DNA of 64,000 bases, taken from assembly GCF_963678635.1 (NCBI RefSeq), contig NC_087071.1, positions 310,001 to 374,000 on the forward strand, read 5' to 3'. The first letter of the stretch is position 1. Each line of letters opens with the position of its first letter. The notes beneath the pieces are model-generated. The model was given only the letters and a program-made list of their open reading frames with translations. It searched no databases and was not told the origin of the DNA. This document shows, piece after piece, positions 55,484-64,000 of the stretch. The stretch comes from Symsagittifera roscoffensis. Its lineage: Eukaryota; Xenacoelomorpha; Acoela; Convolutidae. A program made the translations under genes and the position numbers.

Positions 55484-56303
55484 GTGTCCACACTGCGCAT
55501 AGAGTGCGGCAGTCTAAGCAAATTTGAACCAGAGACTCTTCTTCAACACCACCCGCACTTTGTGGGTGTCCACACTGCGCATAGAGTGCGGCAGTCTAAA
55601 CAAATTCAAAACAGAGACTCTCCTTCAACACCACCCGCACTTTGTGAGTGTCCACACTGCGCATAGAGTGCGGCAGTCTAAACAAGTTCAAAACAGAGAC
55701 TCTTCTTCAACACCACCCGCACTTTGTGGGTGTCCACACTGCACATAGAGTGCGGCAGTCTAAGCAAATTCGAAACAGAGACTCTCCTTCAACACCACCC
55801 GCACTTTTTGAGTGTCCACACTGCGCATAGAGTGCGGCAGTCTAAACAAATTCAAAACAGAGACTCTCCTTCAACACCACCCGCACTTTGTGAGTGTCCA
55901 CACTGCGCATAGAGTGCGGCAGTCTAAGCAAATTTGAACCAGAGACTCTTCTTCAACACCACCCGCACTTTGTGGGTGTCCACACTGCGCATAGAGTGCG
56001 GCAGTCTAAACAAATTCAAAACAGAGACTCTCCTTCAACACCACCCGCACTTTGTGAGTGTCCACACTGCGCATAGAGTGCGGCAGTCTAAACAAGTTCA
56101 AAACAGAGACTCTTCTTCAACACCACCCGCACTTTGTGGGTGTCCACACTGCACATAGAGTGCGGCAGTCTAAGCAAATTCGAAACAGAGACTCTCCTTC
56201 AACACCACCCGCACTTTGTGAGTGTCCACACTGCGCATAGAGTGCGGCAGTCTAAACAAATTCAAAACAGAGACTCTCCTTCAACACCACCCGCACTTTG
56301 TGA
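55484..56303 (-). repeat. 410-bp higher-order repeat (5 x 82) in the 82-bp array
   Basis: The block starting at 55484, with AAATTTGAACCAGAGACTC, AACAAGTTCAAAAC and the CTGCACATAGAG variant, recurs at 55894 with the same order of variants. A third copy follows at an offset of about 407 bp after a small deletion near 56336. Confidence 0.85.
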
Positions 56304-57120
56304 GTGTCCACACTGCGCATAGAGTGCGGCAGTCTAAAATTTGAACCAGAGACTCTTCTTCAACACCACCCGCACTTTGTGGGTGTCCACACTGCGCATA
56401 GAGTGCGGCAGTCTAAACAAATTCAAAACAGAGACTCTCCTTCAACACCACCCGCACTTTGTGAGTGTCCACACTGCGCATAGAGTGCGGCAGTCTAAAC
56501 AAGTTCAAAACAGAGACTCTTCTTCAACACCACCCGCACTTTGTGGGTGTCCACACTGCACATAGAGTGCGGCAGTCTAAGCAAATTCGAAACAGAGACT
56601 CTCCTTCAATACCACCCGCACTTTGTGAGTGTCCACACTGCGCATAGAGTGCGGCAGTCTAAACAAGTTCAAAATAGAGACTCTCCTTCAACACCACCCG
56701 CACTTTGTGAGTGTCCACACTGCGCATAGAGTGCAGCAGTCTAAACAAATTCAAAACAGAGACTCTCCTTCAACACCACCCGCACTTTGTGAGTGTCCAC
56801 ACTGCGCATAGAGTGCGGCAGGCTAAACAAGTTCAAAACAGAGATTCTTCTTCAACACCACCCGAACTTTGTGGGTGTCCACACTGCGCATAGAGTGCGG
56901 CAGTCTAAGCAAATTCGAAACAGAGACTCTCCTTCAATACCACCCGCACTTTGTGAGTGTCCACACTGCGCATAGAGTGCGGCAGTCTAAACAAGTTCAA
57001 AACAGAGACTCTCCTTCAACACCACCCGCACTTTGTGAGTGTCCACACTGCGCATAGAGTGCGGCAGTCTAAACAAGTTCAAAACAGAGACTCTCCTTCA
57101 ACACCACCCGCACTTTGTGA

Positions 57121-60100
57121 GTGTCCACACTGCACATAGAGTGCGACAGTCTAAACAATTTCAAAACAGAGACTCTCCTTCACCACCACCCGCACTTTGA
57201 GAGTGTCCACACTGCGCATAGAGTGCGGCAGTCTAAACAAGTTCAAAACAGAGACTCTCCTTCAACACCACCCGCACTTTGTGAGTGTCCACACTGCGCA
57301 TAGAGTGCGGCAGTCTAAACAAATTCGAAAGAGAGACTCTCCTTCAATACCACCCGCACTTTGTGAGTGTCCACACTGCGCATAGAGTGCGGCAGTCTAA
57401 ACAAATTCGAAACAGAGACTCTCCTTCAATACCACCCGCACTTGTGAGTGTCCACACTGCGCATAGAGTGTGGCAGTCTAAACAAGTTCTAAACAGAGAC
57501 TCTTCTTCAACACCACCCGCACTTTGTGAGTGTCCACACTGCGCATAGAGTGCGGCAGTCTCTCCTTCAACGCCACCTTCACTTTGTGGGTGTCCACTCT
57601 GAGCATAGATTGAGGCAGTCTAATTAAATTCGAAACAGAGACTCTCCATCAACACCACCCGCACTTTGTGGGTGTCCACACTGCGCATAGAGTGCGCCAG
57701 TCTAAACAAATTCAAAACAGAGACTCTCCTTCAATACCACCCGCACTTTGTGAGTGTCCACACTGCGCCTAGAGTGCGGCAGTCTAAACAAATTCAAAAC
57801 AGAGACTCTCCTTCAACACCATTTTCACTTTGTGGGTGTCCACACTGCGCGTAGAGTGCGGCAGTCGAAACAAATTCAAAACAGAGACTCTTCTTCAATA
57901 CCACCCGCACTTTGTGAGTGTCCACACTGCGCATAGAGTGCGGCAGTCTAAATAAATTCAAAACAGAGACTCTCCTTCAATACCACCCGCACTTTGTGAG
58001 TGTCCACACTGCGCATAGAGTGCGGCAGTCTAAACAAATTCAAAACAGAGACTCTTCTTCAACACCAGCCGCGCTTTGTGAGTGTCCACACTGCGCATAG
58101 AGTGCCACAGTCCAAACAAATTCGAAACAGAGACTCTCCGGCAATACCACCCGCATTTTGTGAGTGTCCACACTGCGCCTAGAGTGCGGCAGTCTAAACA
58201 AATTCAAAACAGAGACTCTCCTTCAACACCACCCGCACTTTGTGAGTGTCCACACTGCGCATAGAGTGCGGCAGTCTAAAAAAATTCAAAACAGAGACTC
58301 TCCTTCAACACCACCCGCACTTTGTGAGTGTCCACACTGCGCATAGAGTGTGGCAGTCTAAACAAGTTCTAAACAGAGACTCTTCTTCAACACCACCCGC
58401 ACTTTGTGAGTGTCCACACTGCGCATAGAGTGCGGCAGTCTCTTCTTCAACGCCACCTTCACTTTGTGGGTGTCCACTCTGAGCATAGATTGAGGCAGTC
58501 TAATTAAATTCGAAACAGAGACTCTCCATCAACACCACCCGCACTTTGTGGGTGTCCACACTGCGCATAGAGTGCGCCAGTCTAAACAAATTCAAAACAG
58601 AGACTCTCCTTCAACACCAGCCGCGCTTTGTGAGTGTCCACACTGCGCATAGAGTGCCACAGTCCAAACAAATTCGAAACAGAGACTCTCCGGCAATACC
58701 ACCCGCATTTTGTGAGTGTCCACACTGCGCCTAGAGTGCGGCAGTCTAAACAAATTCAAAACAGAGACTCTCCTTCAACACCACCCGCACTTTGTGAGTG
58801 TCCACACTGCGCATAGAGTGCGGCAGTCTAAACAAATTCAAAACAGAGACTCTCCTTCAACACCACCCGCACTTTGTGAGTGTCCACACTGCGCATAGAG
58901 TGTGGCAGTCTAATTAAATTCGAAACAGAGACTCTCCATCAACACCACCCGCACTTTGTGGGTGTCCACACTGCGCATAGAGTGCGCCAGTCTAAACAAA
59001 TTCAAAACAGAGACTCTCCTTCAATACCACCCGCACTTTGTGAGTGTCCACACTGCGCCTAGAGTGCGGCAGTCTAAACAAATTCAAAACAGAGACTCTC
59101 CTTCAACACCATTTTCACTTTCTGGGTGTCCACACTGCGCGTAGAGTGCGGCAGTCGAAACAAATTCAAAACAGAGACTCTTCTTCAATACCACCCGCAC
59201 TTTGTGAGTGTCCACACTGCGCATAGAGTGCGGCAGTCTAAATAAATTCAAAACAGAGACTCTTCTTCAATACCACCCGCATTTTGTGAGTGTCCACACT
59301 GCGCATAGAGTGCGGCAGTCTAAACAAATTCAAAACAGAGACTCTCCTTCAATACCACCCGCACTTTGTGAGTGTCCACACTGCGCATAGAGTGCGGCAG
59401 TCTAAACAAATTCAAAACAGAGACTCTTCTTCAACACCAGCCGCGCTTTGTGAGTGTCCACACTGCGCATAGAGTGCCACAGTCCAAACAAATTCGAAAC
59501 AGAGACTCTCCGGCAATACCACCCGCATTTTGTGAGTGTCCACACTGCGCATAGAGTGCGGAAGTCTAAACAAAGTCAAAATAGAGACTCTCCTTCAATA
59601 CCACCCGCACTTTGTGAGTGTCCACACTGCGCATAGAGTGCGGCAGTCTAAACAAGTTCAAAACAGAGACTCTCCTTCAACACCACCCGCACTTTGTGAG
59701 TGTCCACACTGCGCATAGAGTGCGGCAGTCTAAACAAGTTCAAAACAGAGACTCTCCTTCAACACCACCCGCACTTTGTGAGTGTCCACACTGCACATAG
59801 AGTGCGACAGTCTAAACAATTTCAAAACAGAGACTCTCCTTCAACACCACCCGCACTTTGAGAGTGTCCACACTGCGCATAGAGTGCGGCAGTCTAAACA
59901 AGTTCAAAACAGAGACTCTCCTTCAACACCACCCGCACTTTGTGAGTGTCCACACTGCGCATAGAGTGCGGCAGTCTAAACAAATTCGAAAGAGAGACTC
60001 TCCTTCAATACCACCCGCACTTTGTGAGTGTCCACACTGCGCATAGAGTGCGGCAGTCTAAACAAATTCGAAACAGAGACTCTCCTTCAATACCACCCGC

Positions 60101-61100
60101 ACTTTGTGAGTGTCCACACTGCGCATAGAGTGCGGCAGTCTAAACAAATTCAAAACAGAGACTCTCCTTCAACACCACCCGCACTTTGTGAGTGTCCACA
60201 CTGCGCATAGAGTGCGGCAGTCTAAACAAATTCAAAACAGAGACTCTCCTTCAACACCACCCGCACTTTGTGAGTGTCCACACTGCGCATAGAGTGTGGC
60301 AGTCTAAACAAGTTCTAAACAGAGACTCTTCTTCAACACCACCCGCACTTTGTGAGTGTCCACACTGCGCATAGAGTGCGGCAGTCTCTCCTTCAACGCC
60401 ACCTTCACTTTGTGGGTGTCCACTCTGAGCATAGATTGAGGCAGTCTAATTAAATTCGAAACAGAGACTCTCCATCAACACCACCCGCACTTTGTGGGTG
60501 TCCACACTGCGCATAGAGTGCGCCAGTCTAAACAAATTCAAAACAGAGACTCTCCTTCAATACCACCCGCACTTTGTGAGTGTCCACACTGCGCCTAGAG
60601 TGCGGCAGTCTAAACAAATTCAAAACAGAGACTCTCCTTCAACACCATTTTCACTTTGTGGGTGTCCACACTGCGCGTAGAGTGCTGCAGTCGAAACAAA
60701 TTCAAAACAGAGACTCTTCTTCAATACCACCCGCACTTTGTGAGTGTCCACACTGCGCATAGTGTGCGGCAGTCTAAATAAATTCAAAACAGAGACTCTT
60801 CTTCAATACCACCCGCATTTTGTGAGTGTCCACACTGCGCATAGAGTGCGGCAGTCTAAACAAATTCAAAACAGAGACTCTCCTTCAATACCACCCGCAC
60901 TTTGTGAGTGTCCACACTGCGCATAGAGTGCGGCAGTCTAAACAAATTCAAAACAGAGACTCTTCTTCAACACCAGCCGCGCTTTGTGAGTGTCCACACT
61001 GCGCATAGAGTGCGGCAGTCCAAACAAATTCGAAACAGAGACTCTCCGGCAATACCACCCGCATTTTGTGAGTGTCCACACTGCGCATAGAGTGCGGAAG
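57121..61100 (-). repeat. Nested larger duplications in the far part of the 82-bp array
   Basis: The units starting at 57121, 57197 and 57285 recur at 59782, 59858 and 59946, an offset of 2661 bp. The odd pair of units with TCCACTCTGAGCATAGATTG (57593) recurs near 58473 and 60419. Blocks of 880, about 1290 and about 1536 bp are also shared, showing repeated unequal exchange. Confidence 0.75.
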
Positions 61101-61674
61101 TCTAAGCAAAGTCAAAATAGAGACTCTCCTTCAATACCACCCGCATTTTGTGAGTGTCCACACTGCGCAAAGAGTGCGGCAGTCTAAACAATTTCAAAGC
61201 AGAGACTCTTCTTCAACACCACCCGCACTTTGTGAGTGTCCACACTGCGCAAAGAGTGCGGCAGTCTAAACAAAGTCAAAACAGAGACTCTCCTTCAACA
61301 CCACCCGCACTTTGTGAGTGTCCACACTGCGCATAGAGTGCGGCAGTCTAAACAAGTTCGAAACAGAGACTCTCCTTCAACACCACCCGCACTTTTTGAG
61401 TGTCCACACTGCGCATAGAGTGCGGCAGTCCAAACAAATTCGAAACAGAGACTCTCCGGCAATACCACCCGCATTTTGTGAGTGTCCACACTGCGCATAG
61501 AGTGCGGCAGTCTAAACAAGTTCGAAACAGAGACTCTCCTTCAACACCACCCGCACTTTGTGAGTGTCCACACTGCGCATAGAGTGCGGCAGTCTAAACA
61601 AGTTCGAAACAGAGACTCTCCTTCAACCCCACCCGCACTTTGTGGGTGTCCACACTGCGCATAGAGTGCGGCAG

Positions 61675-61700
61675 TCTGAACAAATTTAAAATCGAAACTC
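61675..61700 (-). promoter_or_regulatory. Outermost, possibly ancestral, 3' splice site of E2
   Basis: The unit furthest from E2 is preceded by unique intron ending TTTTAAATTTGTTCAG, with AG at 61677-61676. It is the only copy with CAG rather than TAG and with non-repeat intron upstream, so it may be the original acceptor or branch-point context. It would be met first by the spliceosome, yet it leads into the array and a frame that meets a stop within about three units. Confidence 0.45.
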
Positions 61701-62275
61701 GGGTCAAATCTCTGCTTACGCGTTAATACCACAAAATGTCTCGCGTGAAATTTTCAGACCCCCATAACTTCTTCAAAACCCCAAAAGTTTTATCACCGGT
61801 GAAATACTCCCTTCTACTTTTCGATTAAAATACGACGGTGACGGACTGTGAGAGATTTTGTGAACAAGTCAATAGAAGATCTATCGGTGATTTGTTGCAA
61901 TAGATGGTAATATTCAGTATAGTGCATGTATTAAGTGCTGCTTAATGCTACTAATGCTACTAAGATAGTGTTCTTGTACATTTAATCCTCTTCCAGATGA
62001 AATATTATTCAAAAATTCAAACATTACACTTCTCTTTGGCTTTTGAAAAAAATTATAAATACCGTTCGAAGCATCACAAAATGAGATCCAACAATTTAAT
62101 TTGAGCCTGCCACCTATTGTAAAAAATCACCGATCTATCCTGAAGATATCTCAAGCTACTGCTTCAAGGGAGGACTTTCATGATATGTTTTATGACATCT
62201 TCATCAACACGTAATACAAAGATGGAAACAAGTTCCTTTCATGTTTTTATTATATTTACCGTGTCTAGTACTGAC
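61701..62275 (-). other. Unique part of the E1-E2 intron
   Basis: 575 bp of unique AT-rich sequence between the 82-bp array and the E1 donor. No exon-like, RNA or repeat feature was seen. Confidence 0.7.
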
Positions 62276-62477
62276 CTGGGGGATCCTCCCGGCCATATGA
62301 TGGTGTTGAGATGCAGCTCCTCCCTCACATACTGCCCCTGCAGTCTCCACTCTCTCCCCACCCCCAGTCCCCCTCCTGCCCCAGACGAAGAAGGAGAAGA
62401 AGGTGCCCCCCTGTTGCTATTAGGCCCACTGCTCTTCCCTCTGCTGCCAAGTGGATCTTCCTCTTTTGTCTCTCTGT
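62276..62477 (-). CDS. Exon E1: linker before S1 of the NMDA-type receptor (IIWPGG motif)
   Basis: This 202-bp exon has acceptor TTGTTTGCAG (AG at 62479-62478) and donor CAG|GTCAGT (GT at 62275-62274). It starts with two bases of a split codon and ends with AG of a codon completed by A from E2 (Arg). The translation opens with a polar stretch rich in Ser, Gly and Pro (GKSSGPNSNRGAPSS, then SSSGAGGGLGVG). It then reads EWRLQGQYVREELHLNTIIWPGGSP. IIWPGG is the hallmark just before the S1 lobe in GluN1 and GluN2 (IIWPGGE, IVWPGG), where the amino-terminal domain is joined to the ligand-binding domain. The low-complexity insert before it is not something I know from vertebrate subunits. Overlapping frames on either strand lack homology and were not called. 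Confidence 0.85.
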
Positions 62478-64000
62478 CTGCAAACAAGGAGAGCAACTAA
62501 CGACATTTGAGATGATAACAAATATTAAACAGCTAATCTTCTCAACTATTTCTCCAATAGTTGTGGAGCAATACATGACCACTTTTACCGCCAAAAGGAC
62601 GGATTTGAAATCGAATTAGATTACTTTTCTCTGAGAAGTTAGGATTAATTTTAGTGGCTAAATGATACTGAAATGATGCTAGCAGTGAACATCATATTCC
62701 ACCCGAATATCACAGAGCACAAATTCAATCCACTCAACATATATCATGAAATAGGTCAATGTACATGTCATCAACACAAAATTTAAGAAAACTAGCATGA
62801 GACTGAATAAAAGATCAAACATCTTAGCACAAGCGTCTTTCAGGTGTCCAAATAGGTTTTATTTTGGAAAAATGCTGACAAAAACTGTTCATTTTTTCTT
62901 GCGAAGGGCAAGGACAAGATTTTCGAAAAGAAAATTAAAATAGTTTTCGAACCTATGCCGTCGAAATGCAAACAAATTGACCATTTTTATGTTTTGCATA
63001 TTGCTTAAACCAACTAGCTTGCCGCTATTAAACTCGAAATTACTTCTATTCCATTCATTAACCCAAGTTTTCTGATAGAGTAAGTTAAATCCAACAATAT
63101 TCTTTTTGCAAACTGGTGAGTTGAGGGCATCAGTCTTGTTGGAGATTTTTTTAAAAATCGGTCAACTTATCGAATTCTGTTATTTAAATCACCCGCACTC
63201 AGCAAAAAAGGAAAATAATCGATTATATTACAATTATAACTGTACTTTTATCAAAACTATAATTGATTATTAGTGTCAGTTTGAGATGTTTAAACGATTT
63301 ATAATCCATTAGAATGATAACATTTTTCGTGACTTTATAAAAAATTATACACAATTAAAAATGTTTATAATTTTTCTGAAAATCTCCTATGATCTCTTAT
63401 AATCTCTTTTTTTGTCGAAATTCTCTAAAAATTAGATGTCTTGTTGTTTCATCAGAACACAAATATTTACCACGAAACAAAAGCTTCATAGTGATACTTC
63501 ATAATAGATAAAAAGAATCTCGCAGTATGTGAAATAAAAAATCATTCATATAAATCATGAAAATAAAGCAGTGTGCTGATATTTTTGAGGTCGAAAAACT
63601 TTAAAAGTACATCATGAAACAACTATAATCAAGAAAAAAAGAAAAAAAAATAAACAAAAACGTAATAAATTTCAATTGATTTTAAAACTCTTCAAACAAT
63701 TTACCATCTTTCACATAAACCAACTTTTACAAAAAGCATAAAATACAAGCAATTCATGTGCAATGTCGAAGACAAAATGGGCAAAGATAAAAGAAAATGG
63801 ATGATAAACAACTATAATCGATTGTAATAGATTATTTCTGCAAAACAATTATTTAGAAGTTCGGATAGAAAAAAGCCATCAGAATCGATGATAATCTATT
63901 ATAAAGTAATTTAATTGATGATGTTTGTTTTCAAAAAAGACAAATATTAATCAATTATTAATTAGTAAAACCAATTTATTCTCAATTTTTGTAAAATGGG
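62478..64000. other. AT-rich intron or flank upstream of E1
   Basis: Intronic by position, because E1 begins in the middle of a codon. From about 63180 onward it is rich in palindromic words such as AATCGATTAT, ATAATCGATT and TAATTGATTATTAG, and in A/T runs. No upstream exon was recognised before the window ends. Confidence 0.65.

Larger units (their letters stand above)
53155..61700 (-). repeat. 8.5-kb array of 82-bp units duplicating the 3' splice site and 5' part of E2
   Basis: About 104 head-to-tail units by length. On the minus strand each has 19 bp of intron, CTGTTTTGAATTTGTTTAG. It then has 63 bp of E2 (21 codons) from ACTGCCGCAC to GGAGAGTCT. Unique E2 sequence replaces the unit at 53154 (GCCCTTTGTG). 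On the far side the units fade at about 61680-61700 into unique intron. Units next to the exon are almost identical; those beyond about 55500 carry more variants (TTTGAACC, AAGTTCAAAAC, CCGGCAATACC). A few units are shortened, for example near 56336 and 57548. The T-rich 19 bp is a plausible polypyrimidine tract, so every unit is a potential acceptor. Confidence 0.95.
3441..62477 (-). other. Partial gene for an NMDA-type ionotropic glutamate receptor subunit (seven internal exons)
   Basis: Seven minus-strand exons with GT..AG borders join without a frame break. The phases at the joins are E1/E2 2, E2/E3 0, E3/E4 1, E4/E5 0, E5/E6 0 and E6/E7 2. The product covers the IIWPGG linker, the S1 lobe, M1, M2 and M3 of an ionotropic glutamate receptor, a ligand-gated cation channel of the plasma membrane, typically synaptic. 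The NMDA class is indicated by the four-cysteine S1 loop ending in CCFGF, by the VVDFTVP segment, and by GRNRSKTFSF and KPPKS around the pore loop, which recall GluN3 and insect NMDA receptor 2. The introns are very unequal: 9058, 287, 46532, 1121, 278 and 715 bp. The two giant ones are mostly minisatellite. Amino-terminal domain, S2, M4 and tail lie outside the window, so start and stop codons are not seen. Subunit class (GluN2-like or GluN3-like) is unresolved. Confidence 0.9.

Noticed and set aside
53188-61664. Dozens of near-identical 60-residue plus-strand open frames in the 82-bp array
   Set aside because: Each is about two and a quarter antisense units read until a stop; their spacing is simply the repeat period.
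1-61700. CRISPR array
   Set aside because: Units are contiguous with no unique spacers, are too long, and match receptor exons in an intron-bearing gene.
62180-62619. Plus-strand open frames of 106 and 102 residues, and an 89-residue minus-strand frame
   Set aside because: They overlap E1 in antisense or in another frame; only the frame with IIWPGG has family similarity and matching splice phases.

Overview
The window holds the middle of one large gene on the minus strand of a metazoan nuclear genome, most likely an invertebrate. The exons are short, fairly GC-rich and phase-compatible. Their introns are AT-rich with GT..AG ends. Joined in order (E1 62477-62276, E2 53217-53091, E3 52803-52668, E4 6135-5978, E5 4856-4755, E6 4476-4370, E7 3654-3441), they encode an NMDA-type ionotropic glutamate receptor subunit. 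The encoded part runs from the linker after the amino-terminal domain (IIWPGG), through the S1 ligand-binding lobe (four-cysteine loop, CCFGF, TSITPER, VVDFTVP), to M1, the M2 pore loop and the M3 gate (GYTANLASF). Start codon, amino-terminal domain, S2, M4 and stop codon lie outside the window. Sequence features sit between GluN2 and GluN3; I do not assign an orthologue.

About 87% of the window is tandem repeat, in three arrays that do not resemble each other: 88-bp units at 1-3499, 95-bp units at 6083-49736 (about 460 copies), and 82-bp units at 53155-61700 (about 104 copies). Each array straddles an exon-intron boundary of this gene. Every 88-bp unit copies the last 57 bp of E7 plus its 5' splice site and 31 bp of intron. 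Every 95-bp unit copies the intron end, the 3' splice site and the first about 53 bp of E4. Every 82-bp unit copies 19 bp of intron end, the 3' splice site and the first 63 bp of E2. The gene therefore carries hundreds of redundant splice sites piled up on the intron side of three exons, while the exon-proximal copy of each still gives an intact reading frame. Many 95-bp units also contain a GTGAG donor, so they look like 50-bp mini-exons whose inclusion would introduce a premature stop.

Layout from right to left (direction of transcription): 64000-62478 AT-rich intron or flank; E1; 0.6 kb of intron followed by the 82-bp array; E2 and E3 separated by 287 bp; about 2.9 kb of AT-rich intron with two inverted repeats (50136-51001 and 51561-51995); the 43.6-kb 95-bp array; E4; a 1.1-kb intron with a 109-bp-period duplication; E5; E6; a 715-bp intron with a second pore-loop-like segment (3834-3757); E7; and the 88-bp array, which runs off the left end. 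I saw no tRNA, rRNA, CRISPR array, promoter or complete transposon. Copy numbers are span divided by period, and all exon calls come from reading splice sites and comparing motifs by eye.
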